Below, in pieces: positions 47,001 to 56,765 of a DNA stretch of 64,000 bases. How positions within the stretch are numbered: position 1 is the first letter of the stretch; each line of letters begins with the position of its first letter. The notes beneath the pieces are model-generated. The model saw nothing but the letters and a program-made list of their open reading frames with translations, searched no databases and was not told where the DNA came from. Source of the DNA: Ctenosaura bakeri. Taxonomy: Eukaryota; Chordata; Lepidosauria; Squamata; Iguanidae. A program made the translations under genes and the position numbers. The stretch is taken from contig CAOLHI010000024.1 in NCBI GenBank assembly GCA_948474755.1, positions 1 to 64,000 on the forward strand, written 5' to 3'.

Positions 47001-48711
47001 GGAGGGAAAGATAATGGGAATATACGAATTTTTTTTTATTTTATATTTTTTTGCCACAATGTGTATCTCTTCATGCTGCATACTGACCAACTTTTTGTCT
47101 ATTTCATCCATTAGAAAAGAGCAATTTGCAACTTAGGGCAGATTACTGGATAGTTAATATTTACTACCCATCCAAATTTCATACCACTACTGCAGCATAT
47201 CCAGTAAGATAACTTGTTATTTTCTGATACGCTATGATAAACTCATATAACTATAGTGCAACATCCTAAAATAAGTAACAAATGAAAGAGTTCTCTTTGC
47301 CCAAAGAGATTTTAGGTTTGCTTTTCACTAATAGCAGCCCTCCATGCTGCAGGACAAGTTGTTTTTTGATCCACCCCTCAGATCCTAAAGCATGACAAAG
47401 TAACTATCTGATGATGATGATGATGATGATGATGATTTAATCATCATCATCATCCTACATGATTTCTGTCCCTTGCATGACACCCCCACCACCACCACCA
47501 CCACCACCACCACCACCACCACCCTTAGCAGTCCTGGTTTATATGTATGTTCTGATAGGTCCTTAAAACACAGACAGGTATAGAGGGCTAAATAGAACAC
47601 TTTAAGAATGAGACAAGTATGGTCCATTTTAAGTTTCCTACCTAGCAATGTGAATCAGAATGAGATTTCAGAAAGGGAAGAATTACTAAACTAGATTTCA
47701 TTAAAATATCAGGGATTCAGCTTGCATCAGACCAAATAATGTTGCTTAATACTAGGGCTGATCCAGCAAATAATATTTATCTTCTAGCTCTTCTACAGAA
47801 CCACCACTATTACCAAAACACTTCCTCAACAACCAATTCCACCTAACAGAATTATTTCATAAGTTATTTCATACTGAATAAGAGCCTACTATACATACCT
47901 GGTCCAGTTTGACATCTTCGACCACTTTCAAAAGAGAAGAGATTGGAATCATAGCCATAACGACGGAGACAGAGGTAATGCCATTTAACAGAGTCCCGTT
48001 TACGAGTATACAAGATTAGTTCTGTGTCTGTAAGTTCCATTATACCAGAACCCAATTCATTACCATCATCATCCACATTTATAACCTAAAAATTAAAAAT
48101 AAATCACAAACTAGCACATATAAGCAAACATAACTATAGTTACTTTTCATTAATTAAAACAAATATGTATCTTACCAAATTCAACTGAACAGATACTTTA
48201 TATATAAAACTCCTACACAATAAATAAGTCTGATATGGTGCAGAACTAATAAGCAGTTCAAATTATTCTATTTTTTTTTCTCCAGAGAAAACTTAAGAGA
48301 AAAAAACTAAAACCTAGTATTACCTACCCACCTCAAGTTACTAGTGGCTATAGTTTTTTTGTCTACCTTAACTTGTCATTATTTATATCATCTTCATTCA
48401 CGTTCCTAAAGGTATGAGAAAAGAAAACCCCAAGCTGTATCTTTGGTAATCTCAGAGGAACCCTACAATATTCATCACACAAGCACTATGATTCCGTTAT
48501 TTCTTAACCTACCAAATGAGAAACTAAGTCAATATAAAAGGGGGGGAAAAACAAGGTGCCTGAATAATCTCTATCAATTCTTATAACTTTATCCTTTCCT
48601 TCCACCCCTAAATCAGAACTGTGGCAAAACTCTTCAAAATTTTACCTTGAATTTGTTTCGATGGTTATCAGGGACTGTTTCTTTATCTGGACAGCTACAG
48701 CAGCTACCCAT
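34035..48711 (-). CDS. FRS2: FRS2, fibroblast growth factor receptor substrate 2 (5 coding exons)
   Basis: Membrane-anchored adaptor that binds FGFR and NTRK receptors through its PTB domain and recruits GRB2 and SHP2 to activate RAS-MAPK. Joining 48711-48646, 48085-47899, 44400-44242, 35467-35304 and 35024-34035 gives 521 codons plus stop; the mammalian protein is about 508. The N-terminus MGSCCSCPD shows Gly2 for myristoylation and Cys residues for palmitoylation. The IRS-type PTB domain spans roughly residues 11-115. All six known docking tyrosines are present: GRB2-type TYVN (Tyr196), TYEN, NYEN and NYVN, and SHP2-type NYIQV and LYAVI. TP-rich MAPK-site clusters ([15 protein letters not shown]) lie near the C-terminus. 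A Ser/Asn/Thr-rich repeat before [11 protein letters not shown] explains most of the extra length. No disruption was found. Confidence 0.97.
34718..34797 (-). repeat. FRS2: 21-bp in-frame tandem repeat in FRS2
   Basis: About four imperfect 21-bp units encode seven-residue repeats of the form [21 protein letters not shown] and CGSSNNE, just before the conserved [10 protein letters not shown]. Mammalian FRS2 has a shorter, unrelated Gly/Ser stretch here as far as I recall. Confidence 0.85.
35304..35467 (-). CDS. FRS2: FRS2 fourth coding exon
   Basis: 164 nt, residues 138-192, containing [20 protein letters not shown] and ending LLVAEEQ. Acceptor ACGCAG, donor GTAAGT. A near-full-length CR1 lies just upstream in the adjoining intron. 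Confidence 0.96.
36121..37164 (+). mobile_element. Solo LTR of an LTR retroelement
   Basis: It begins TGTCAGGGGC and ends GTACTGACA (inverted TGTCAG/CTGACA termini) and is flanked by a perfect 5-bp duplication GAATG (36116-36120 and 37165-37169). It interrupts an otherwise continuous CR1 ORF1 frame, which proves insertion. It is GC-rich with an inverted CCAAT (GGATTGGCC) near 36790 and an ATTAAA near 37100. There are no internal genes, so it is a recombination remnant. Ty3/gypsy or ERV class not determined. Confidence 0.85.
36290..36440 (+). repeat. 30-bp GC-rich minisatellite in the solo LTR
   Basis: At least five units of the form GGGCCT(A/G)(C/T)GCGGAGGCCGC. The period of 30 keeps an alanine-rich frame open by chance; it is not taken as a gene. 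Confidence 0.85.
37983..40071 (+). pseudogene. CR1 copy B ORF2 (endonuclease-RT), disrupted
   Basis: AP-endonuclease motifs ITETWW, VYYRPP, GDFNYPD (frame-shifted) and GGSDHALL are readable from about 38130 to 38770. RT follows with [15 protein letters not shown] and [16 protein letters not shown]. Stops are present at 38261 (TAG) and 39004 (TGA). A T-run near 40042 shifts the frame before the catalytic box, which reads SADD (40089-40100), not FADD. The RT frame continues in pieces to about 40804. Confidence 0.85.
40985..41690 (+). mobile_element. Hairpin-rich element with internal repeats (possible MITE)
   Basis: The left part contains CCAGCATATAAGATGTACCCC and its near-inverse ATGTCTTATATGCTGG; the right part contains CCAGCGTATAACACACACCC and GTCTTATTACACTGGC. 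Between them several units share CTTTCCTATGCATTTTG and CACCAAGGCAAAAT in both orientations. I do not assign a superfamily. Confidence 0.5.
42199..42406 (-). repeat. tRNA-derived SINE copy 6
   Basis: Plus strand GTTGTTGTTGTTGTCTTCAA, then GAGTTTTCTTGGCAGAATTT and the head GATTCAAACCCTGGTTTCCC, CTTAGACCACTACA. Confidence 0.8.
42910..42958 (+). repeat. (GATA)n-like microsatellite
   Basis: ATAGATATAGATATATAGAC grading into GATAGATAAATAAATAAAG. Confidence 0.85.
43757..43830 (+). repeat. Short self-complementary interspersed repeat, third copy
   Basis: GCAATACTATACATATCTAC and TGGAACTTACTCTCAGGTAA: same layout as 31080 and 31413. Confidence 0.45.
44242..44400 (-). CDS. FRS2: FRS2 third coding exon (end of PTB domain)
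   Basis: 159 nt, residues 85-138, containing [20 protein letters not shown], the C-terminal PTB helix, and then PRTPRTPT with proline-directed sites. Acceptor TTGTAG, donor GTAAGT. Confidence 0.96.
46979..47010 (+). repeat. (GGGA)n microsatellite
   Basis: GAGGGAGGAAGGGAGGGAGG and onward, a polypurine run in an FRS2 intron. Confidence 0.85.
47409..47454 (+). repeat. (GAT)n-(ATC)n inverted microsatellite
   Basis: About nine GAT units followed after TTTA by about five ATC units, a self-complementary array. Confidence 0.9.
47484..47523 (+). repeat. (ACC)n microsatellite
   Basis: About twelve ACC units; a minus-strand polyvaline frame through it is spurious. Confidence 0.9.
47899..48085 (-). 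CDS. FRS2: FRS2 second coding exon (PTB domain)
   Basis: 187 nt, residues 23-85, from [12 protein letters not shown] to GRRCQTGPG. It encodes most of the PTB domain strands. Acceptor TTTTTAG, donor GTATGT. Confidence 0.96.
48646..48711 (-). CDS. FRS2: FRS2 first coding exon (myristoylation signal)
   Basis: 66 nt, residues 1-22, from MGSCCSCPD to RNKFK, donor GTAAAA at 48645. The ATG is fixed by the myristoylation signal. The exon probably begins at 48737 after a CTTTAG acceptor, leaving 26 nt of 5' UTR in it. Confidence 0.95.
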
Positions 48712-48737
48712 GACTTCTTTAGAAGACCATGTGATTG

Positions 48738-50433
48738 CTAAAGCCAAAGTAGAGAGATTATTTTTAAAGAAGTGAAAGTGAATGACATAAAAGTGTATTT
48801 CCAAAATACTAAAAAAAAAAAACCATACAGAATAAACCATTATATATCAATCAGAGGACAATGTATGCATATGTGACAGAAAATCAGAGGATTGATTCTA
48901 GACTTGCATTTTGCTCAGAGTATATCTATTGAAATCAACTGATTTCCTCAGTTGTAAGTTGTCTGATTGACTTAAATGGGTATACTTCAAGTATGACCAA
49001 CTCTTAATCCCACCCATGTACTTTGTTGGAAACTGACATGTTCAATGCTGAAAATTATTCCACTGTGGAAAATCGGGGGGGAGAAGAAAAGGAAGATCAG
49101 AAAAATGTTCTCAGGAGTGGACATTTGCCATCTGCCATCATACACAGACTGTACAGGTATGGACCTGACTTCTTTATGTGTCTCATTTCATCTTGTTATG
49201 ACTGGATGGAGTTGTTTTCCATGAAAGTTCATAGTCTATGTTAGGAATTGTTGGAATTTTATTCAAGCCTCATTTATGTGGTTATTTATCTTTATTCACT
49301 TGTTATCTGCGTAGGGTGTTGGTAAAAACAAACAAACACGTTTTTTACATGTTCGAAATATTATATACTGTTTCCATCATTTGTTTGAGGTTCTTTAATT
49401 ATCTTTATGATCTTCTTTTGTATGAAAATCCCCTTGTTCATTCATTCTCCTGACTTCACCTCGTATATATTCAAAAACTGATGATGAAGGTTTACACAGA
49501 AAAAAAATACAGTCTTCCCAGGTATTTTGACTGAAAGCTATTAAGGGTTTTAAATGTTAACATCTTAAGCTGAGCTCAAAAACATAGTAACAACTACTAC
49601 AGAGCCTTTCTAAATTGTTTAATCCATCTAAGATGAGCTAAAGCAACTGAAATTTCAGTGTGGGTCATCTGTGCAGACCTACTGATAAACTAATTGTTGG
49701 TAACCTTTGGTTTATGGGATACATGCAGCTCCTGGGGCTTTTTGCAGCTGGCAGATCTCCCTGAAACTCCCTCAAACTCTGCACCACCCCGAATTGCTCC
49801 AAAGCCTGGAAGTTTACAGGACTGCCAATAGTATTTAACACCCACCTCCAAGCCTATAATTGACCAAAACTGTTGAAAAGAAAAGTAACTTCTATTTCAT
49901 TTTCAGCTCCTTGTCTGCTGACAATAGGCTGGTTTTCAGGGGACACAGAACACTAGGATGGCATGGGCAAAACCTGTCCCATGCCCTCTGCAGTTGCCCA
50001 CCCCAGTAACAACCAGTATAGTGATATAAATCAATTGGTACAAGTATGTTTAAAGAGGGGTTGCAGTTGGTACTCCAGCCTTACACTTTCTGCTAGAAAT
50101 GCCACTTGCACATCTCAACTAAAACTCGGATCTGAGAGTACTCCCAAGATGCAAATCTTGGCCCTTATGACATGTACATAACATAAATCCCATTTGGATG
50201 TGGAAAACCATTACCTCTTAAACCAACTGAAAATACTAGTACCTTAAATACAGTAATGGGGTTTGGACCAGGAATCCCTGAGAGAAAAGAAACTCTTTGG
50301 AAAGTTTTTCTTTCTTTCTGGAAAACTACTTTTTGGAAGGCAGGTTTATTTGGTAATTATCTTTAGAATCCACTCAGAAAAGATTTCCAAACTCACTGAA
50401 GAGGGAAGTTTGGCCAAAGGTAAATATACTCAC
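48738..50433 (-). other. FRS2: FRS2 5' UTR intron
   Basis: Intron between the candidate 5' exon and the first coding exon. I recognise no repeat or RNA gene. Confidence 0.5.
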
Positions 50434-50530
50434 CTAGATTTGGCCATCAATATTCCTAGCCTCTGGTACAGCATCAGTATTTCTGTCATAGTTCAAAACG
50501 CCATGTTGCCCTTCCACATAGTCACTTGAC
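50434..50530 (-). other. FRS2: Candidate FRS2 non-coding 5' exon
   Basis: On the minus strand a polypyrimidine tract and CATTTCTAG acceptor precede 97 nt that end in ATCTAG followed by the donor GTGAGT. The context suits an upstream FRS2 leader exon. It contains a tiny uORF (ATG GCG TTT TGA). One other frame is open from the acceptor to a TAG that is the last codon before the donor. FRS2 is known to have 5' non-coding exons; no transcript evidence is available here. Confidence 0.55.
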
Positions 50531-50978
50531 CTAGAAATGAAAGTGTAAAAATAAATCTATGATATGAATTTTAAAAAGGTGTTTTGTGCAGAAAACTAGT
50601 TCTGAAAGTGAAAACTTTATTAAATGACTGATTTCTTTAGAAGGTAAGTGCACATCTCTAGCTTGAACATGTGAAGTTGCCTTTCAATGCTCATTTGAAC
50701 ATGTCCTTTCCTCTCCCTCTCTGAAAGCAAACACACAAACATATCAAAACAAATAAATACTGCCATTCTGTGTGGAAGACATGGTGGAAGGGGAAATATT
50801 TGGAAACCCAGAATTCATTCCTGTAGACTTCAAATTATAACTCTGTTTAAGGGAACACCTCTATCATATGATAGATTTTCTCCATTTATCTTATACTGCA
50901 CAATGCTCTCTCCATAAATATAATAAATTTTAACTGTGGGCTTTTTTGTTTTTTGTTTTTGTTTGGGTTAGGCTGGAT

Positions 50979-51008
50979 CCCCCTCCTCCTCCTCCTCCTC
51001 CTCCTCCT
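50979..51008 (+). repeat. (CCT)n microsatellite
   Basis: About nine CCT units in the FRS2 5' intron. Confidence 0.9.
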
Positions 51009-51345
51009 TTTTACCAGAGTTATGGCTTATCTGGAGATTTCTGCTTAATTCAAGTGAGAAGCTGACTGCAAAGCTAGCATAAGATATTAACAAGATCTCT
51101 CCTGTTCAGAGAAGAATCAGTAATTAATTCCAACTACTTCCAACAATTTGTCAGGCATGAGACTAATCATTTGTCTGAGACATGTGCAACTCCCACTAGG
51201 CAAGCTTGAAAATGGCTAATTGAAGTAGTCAAATTACATGTGCAGCCAGGCAGCATGTACACCTGAAGAGAACAGCTACTGTCAGGTCAGACCTCATGTT
51301 TCTACATTCTCCTTTGAGTTCTTAGAAAGGGGCTTGCACCTAGGA

Positions 51346-52570
51346 CAGTGGTTCTCAACCTTCCTAATGCCGCAACCCTTTAATACAGTTCCTCATGTTG
51401 TAGTGACCCCCAACCATAAAATAATTTATTTATTATTTACAATGCCTCCCCGCCCCCCGCAAAGTCTGCCTCGCTGGCCAGGAATGGGGAGGCAAGCAGG
51501 GAGGGAAAGAGGAGCCGCGCGTCTCCCCCGGGAAAAACTCCAAGAACCCCCCCCAGGCTCTGCTTCTCCTTCGTTCTCGTTTCCGCCGGGGGGGGCAGTG
51601 TGGGAAAAGTTCCCAGAGTGTCGACCTTGGCCGGGGGGAGGAATCCCAGCACCTTTGTCTTTTGTGCCAGGCGCAACTCGCCCCCCGGAAAAGTGCCACC
51701 TTGTGCCCCCCGGCCCTTCCGCAGCGCCCCCCTTCGTGGCGAGTGGGGCAGGGGCCGTGGCGAGGAGGGGGCCTGCCCCCCCGTGCTGCCGCCCCCTCAA
51801 GCTGGCCCGTCAGACGGGAGGTTCTCCCAGTAGCAGAGAAGGGGAGCGATTTCAGTCCCTTCTGAATAGGGGGCAGGAGGACGCGAGCGTGTGGCTTGCA
51901 CTTGCACACCACCACTTCTGCTGTGGCGACGCTGTGGCTACACACGCTCCCGCCAAAGGGGGCAGGAGGACGCGAGTGTGTGGCTCGCGCTTGCGCACCA
52001 CCACTCCCAGGCCTTTTCCACACATTACCTTATCGCGGAGGTGGGGGGTGCCGTTCGCGCAAGCAGGTTCTTGCGCGAGACGGTCTCTTTGCTGCTCCTA
52101 CATCCCGCAGCTGGCTTCCTGGTCACACGACCGCCCCGCCACTTCCTCCCCCAGTGCATCTGCTGCATTGCGGAAGGAAGGGGCAGGGCGGTCGTGTGAC
52201 CAGGAAGCCAGCTGTGGGACGAAGGAGCAGCGAAGAGAGCGCCTCGCGCAAGAACCTGCTTGCGCGAACGGCACCCCCCACCTCCGCGATAAGGTAACGT
52301 GTGGAAAAGGCCGGGGAGTTGTGGTGCGCAAGCGTGAGTCACACACTCGCGCTCCCTGCCCCCTTTGGCGGGAGCGCGTGCAACTGCACGTGCCCCTGCC
52401 AAAGGGGGCAGGAGGACGCGAGCGGTGGCTCGCGCTTGCACACCACCACCGAGGAGGGAATGGAGCTTAAGACCATCGGAAATACGTATTTTCCGATGGT
52501 CTTAGGCGACCCTGTGAAAGAGTCGTTTCGACCCCCAAAGGGGTCACAACCCACAGGCTGAGAACCGCTG
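51346..52570 (+). mobile_element. SPIN-type hAT transposon with palindromic GC-rich cargo
   Basis: Left terminus CAGTGGTTCTCAACCTTCCT with CAGTTCCTCATGTTGTAGTG; right terminus CACAGGCTGAGAACCGCTG with the subterminal hairpin AAGACCATCGGAAATACG/CGATGGTCTTAGG, which I know from SPIN elements. Flanks ACCTAGGA and GCCTAGGA are an 8-bp target duplication with one mismatch. The 1.2-kb body has no transposase; it contains strong GC-rich sequence and a large palindrome. A 410-codon open frame across it is an accident of base composition. Confidence 0.83.
51943..52378 (+). repeat. Large palindrome inside the SPIN-type element
   Basis: About 434 bp symmetric around position 52161. For example GGTCACACGAC (52121-52131) pairs with GTCGTGTGACC (52191-52201), and GGCCTTTTCCAC (52010) pairs with GTGGAAAAGGCC (52312). 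Outside it the unit GGGGGCAGGAGGACGCGAGC recurs directly at about 51870, 51957 and 52406. Confidence 0.85.
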
Positions 52571-52944
52571 GCCTAGGACATGACAGAGGATTTAGGGGCA
52601 TACACAACATTCACTTAAAAAACTACAAATCAAAAAAATCCTAGGAGAATCAAGAAGCCCACCTTATACCAAAGTGACAAGAAGATAAGGCACCAGGCAA
52701 GCCTCCCAGGGAAAACGCATTCCAAAGGCATAAAAGGTTCTCTTCTTGGTCATGACACAGCTTAACTTAAAAAGTGGAGCACCCACAGTAGAGAGACAAG
52801 TAATGATTTCAGACAACTGCAGATTAGTACAGATGAACTTAGTGCAGGCAAAAATAGTCCTGCATTTTAAAAATGTACTTTATGTGGGCCTTTTTTTGGT
52901 TATTAACAATTTGTTTAAATTGGAGTGGACAAAGTGAACATGTC

Positions 52945-53050
52945 CAGATATTGGTGAACTGAAACCCTCAGCATCCCTCATTACTGACTATGCTGGATGG
53001 GGCTAGTGGGGGTTTAAGTCAAAAATCATCTGAAGTGTTGCGTGATTTCC
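52945..53050 (+). repeat. Self-complementary interspersed repeat
   Basis: GAACTGAAACCCTCAGCATC, CCTCATTACTGACTATGCTG and GGATGGGGCTAGTGGGGGTT: a decayed copy of the same repeat as 53650-53772. Confidence 0.5.
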
Positions 53051-53649
53051 ACTTCTATATTTAATTAATTGATACTCTTTTTAGATAGGGAAGGAATATT
53101 ACACTTCGTAATATAATATAGACAGATAAATAGAATATAGTACAGATACTATAAATACAGCAACATGATATCTAAAATGTTTATTTTACTCTTCTTCCTA
53201 CACTTTTTTTTTAACAATTTACACTTTTCTTCTGTGGATAAACTACAAATGCTGCAAACTTTCTAGGCTTTAAATTTCTATAAAATTTATCATGAAGCAA
53301 GAGTATAATAAACAAAAAGATAGTTGTTCTTTCAGTCACAGCCGAAACTTAAAAGAATTTAACATTAAATCCCACAGATTATATTAGCAAAAATAAAGTA
53401 TTATTCATGCTTTTCTATAAAAAAAGTTTAGACATCATTGTGATGAGTACACAACACACATTTACTTTTTTACAGTGAACAAAAAGGTTATTCTTCACAA
53501 GAAATGCTTCAGCAGCAAACAAAATTGTAAAAATGAATGTCTTTCTACTCTACCCAACCAAACTATGTTATTCTCTATAGTCTTGATGGACAAAATAACT
53601 TCCTTAGATTTTTAAATATTAAGTGGTTAACATAGATCAGTGAAGTCTT

Positions 53650-53772
53650 CCGTGGCCTGCCACATATATTTGGACTGCAGCTCCCAGCATTCCTCACCAC
53701 TGACCATGCTAACAAGGGCTAAAGAGAGCTGGAGTTCAACTACAGCCAAATGGCTACACTTTGCTCACCTCC
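53650..53772 (+). repeat. Self-complementary interspersed repeat (GGACTGCAGCTCCCAGCAT type)
   Basis: GGACTGCAGCTCCCAGCATT near the left and GAGAGCTGGAGTTCAACTAC near the right are roughly inverted, with GACCATGCTAACAAGGGCTA between. The layout matches a very abundant squamate repeat; family name not assigned. Confidence 0.6.
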
Positions 53773-54504
53773 AGGTTACAGAGAGGGGAAAATAAGGTAA
53801 TTATTACAGCCTCTAAATACTAATGACAGTGAAGACACATCAGCAAAAGTCTTTGACTTAAAAAAACAAGCTGTCTCACTCGAGCCACACCTCACAAGAT
53901 CAAAATCCGGCTAGCAGACAGGCAACTACTAACTCTGCCTTGAATACTGATTTTAAATGTTGTTTCTTAGTTATTTAAAGCCTACAGATATAAATGAACC
54001 AAACAACCTACCAGGATACAATTAGATTTGTCAATTTTTAAAACACCAATTTTTTATATTAGAACAGCTAGCAAAACACAAAAATTATTGGTATTATACT
54101 GTTCTTAAACCAGCAAAATAAATGCTTAAATGTCTAATGCAAAAACTGAGTGAACTTACAAAAAGCTTTTTACTAGGCTTCAGAAATAAGTGCCACAGCT
54201 GCCTGTTTTCAAAACATGAAAGAGACTACATTTAGTTTGGAACTTTATGAACACATTCTTCAAATACCAGTAATATTAAAGGTCTCAGAAGAGGCAAGAC
54301 CTTATTCCCCAACCTTAACATCACAGTTTAATCCTTGGAACAGCTGATAAAAAACCTACATAGTAATTCAGTTCAACTTGCTTTCAGAGCAGAAAGCTTG
54401 ACATTTGGAAGGAGAAAAGTTGAAATCATGAAACTCCATTTTGCACTGATGATACAAAGTTGGCATACTCTGGAAATCTCACTTCATGATTATTCATGAT
54501 TATG

Positions 54505-56765
54505 GTTGGATCTTTAGGGGGGAGTGACCATGCCCTGTTGGAATTTAGCATTCAGTGGGAAGGAGAAGATAAGGGTAGCCAGACACTCGTCTTAGATTTT
54601 AAAAAAGCGGACTTCTGTAAACTTAGGGAGCTGCTGGCTGGAATTCCGTGGTCAGGAATAGTGAAAGGGAAAGGAGTTCAGGAGGCATGGGAGTTCCTTA
54701 AAAAGGAGATACTACGGCACAGTCTAAAACTGTGCCAATAAGGAGGAAAAATGGAAGGCATCTGAAGAAACCAGAATGGTTGACTAAAGAACTCTCAGCT
54801 GAGCTAAGAGTTAAGAGAAACACGTATAGGAAATGGAAGAAGGGGAAACCACCAAAGAAGAATTTAAGCAAGTAGCCAGGAGATGTAGGGAGGAGGTCAG
54901 AAAGGCTAAAGCACAGAACGAACTTAGGCTGGCCAGAGACATTAAAAACAATAAAAAGGGTTTTTTTAAATATGTCCGCAGCAAAAGGAAAAAGAAGGAG
55001 ACAGTAGGGTCGCTACGCAGAGAAGATGGCGAATTACTCACAGGGGGGAGAGAAAAGGCAGCGCTACTTAACACCTTCTTTGCCTCCGTATTTTCCCAGA
55101 AGGATACAAGCACTCAACCTGGCGGTAGGGGAGCAGGGGAGGAAGCAGAGGAAATGAGGCACTTAATAAGTAGAGAGGTGGTACAGGAATACCTGGCCGC
55201 ATTGGATGAATTCAAGTCTCCAGGGCCAGATGAATTGCATCCTAGGATATTAAAAGAGCTGGCAGAGGTCATTTCGGAACCGCTTGCTATAATTTTTGAG
55301 AAATCTTGGAGGACAGGAGAAGTTCCAGCAGATTGGAAGAGAGCAAATGTTATCCCCATCTTCAAGAAGGGAAAAAAGAGGACCCAAATAATTATCGCCC
55401 AGTCAGCCTGACATCGGTACCCGGAAAGATCCTGGAGCAGATCATTAAGCGTTCAGTTTCTAATCATTTAGAAAACAACGCAATAATCACGAGAAGTCAA
55501 CATGGATTTCTCAAAAATAAGTCATGCCAGACTAATCTGATCTCTTTTTATGATAGAGTTACTAGCTTGATAGATGAAGGGAATGCTGTGGATGTAGCAT
55601 ATCTCGATTTCAGTAAGGCCTTTGACAAAGTTCCCCATGACATTCTTGCATCGAAGCTAGTAAAATGTGGGCTAGACAGGGCTACTGTTAATTGGATATG
55701 TAATTGGTTGACCGACCGAACCCAACGGGTGATCACGGATGGCTGCTTTTCATCCTGGAGAGAAGTGACTAGTGGGGTGCCACAAGGTTCTGTCCTGGGC
55801 CCAGTGCTGTTCAATATTTTTATCAATGACTTAGATGAAGGAATAGAGGGCATGCTCATCAAATTTGCAGATGACACCAAATTGGGAGGGGTTGCTAATA
55901 CGCCAGAGGACAGGATCAAAATTCAAAATGACCTGGATAGATTGGAGAGCTGGGCCAGGGCGAACAAAATGAAATTCAACAGAGAGAAATGTAAGGTCCT
56001 ACACTTAGGCAGAAATAATGGAATACAGAAATATAGGATGGGGGACACGTGGCTGGATAGCAGTATGTGTGAAAGGGATCTAGGAGTCTTCATAGACCAC
56101 AAGCTGAACATGAGTCAGCAGTGTGATGCGGCAGCCAAGAAAGCCAATGCAATTCTCGGCTGCATCAACAGGAGTATGGTGTCTAGATCGAGGGAGGTAC
56201 TGGTACCACTCTACTCTGCTTTGGTTAGACCCCATCTTGAATACTGTGTCCAGTTCTGGGCACCCCAATTCAAGAAGGATATTGACAAGCTGGAGCAAGT
56301 CCAGAGGAGGGTGACCAAAATGGTGAGAGGCCTGGAAAACATGCCCTATGAGGATAGACTGAGAGAGCTGGGTATGTTTAGTCTGCAGAAAAGGAGGTTA
56401 AGAGGGGACATGATAGCCATGTTTAAATATTTGAAGGGATGCCACGTAGAGGAAGGAGGGGGCTTGTTTTCTGCTGCTCCAGAAACCAGGACAAGGAGCA
56501 ATGGATTCAAGCTGCAGGAAAGGAGATTCCACCTGAACCTCAGGAAGAACTTCCTGACAGTCAGGGCTGTCCGGCAGTGGAATCTGCTGCCTCGGAGAGT
56601 AGTGGAGTCTCCTACCTTGGAGGTTTTTAAGCAGAGGCTTGATGGCCATCTGTCGGGAGTGCTTTGAGGGTGTTCCTGCATGACAGGGAGTTGGACTGGA
56701 TGGCCCGTGTGGTCTCTTCCAACTCTACATTTCTATGATTCTATGATTCTATGATTCTATGATTA
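54505..56765 (+). mobile_element. CR1 LINE copy C, 5'-truncated
   Basis: It starts in the endonuclease end of ORF2 ([14 protein letters not shown]) and continues through RT to the C-terminus at 56667, the 3' UTR and about four ATTCTATG units. Frameshifts lie near 54715-54725 and in an A-run at 55371-55378. From there the RT frame is open and has FADD at 55864-55875. It lies in the FRS2 5' intron, antisense. Confidence 0.93.
54833..56667 (+). pseudogene. CR1 copy C ORF2 (RT), one frameshift
   Basis: Two overlapping open pieces, 54833-55411 and 55306-56667, make up the reverse transcriptase. Motifs seen are [43 protein letters not shown] and the C-terminal [15 protein letters not shown]. The break is a six- versus seven-A run compared with copy B. 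Confidence 0.85.

Larger units (their letters stand above)
44401..47898 (-). other. FRS2: FRS2 intron between second and third coding exons
   Basis: Mostly unique AT-rich DNA. It holds a repeat fragment near 45445-45500, a GGGA run at 46979-47010 and trinucleotide arrays at 47409-47523; nothing else recognised. Confidence 0.75.

Noticed and set aside
46591..47136. 181-codon plus-strand frame
   Set aside because: It lies antisense in an FRS2 intron, passes through T-runs and a GGGA array, and shows no recognisable domain or splice context.
47385..47648. Frame with polyvaline and polyserine runs
   Set aside because: Translation of trinucleotide microsatellites in an FRS2 intron.
51238..52470. 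410-codon open frame on the plus strand
   Set aside because: It runs through a non-autonomous SPIN-type element and its GC-rich palindrome. It is low-complexity, several frames on both strands are open over the same bases, and there is no recognisable domain.
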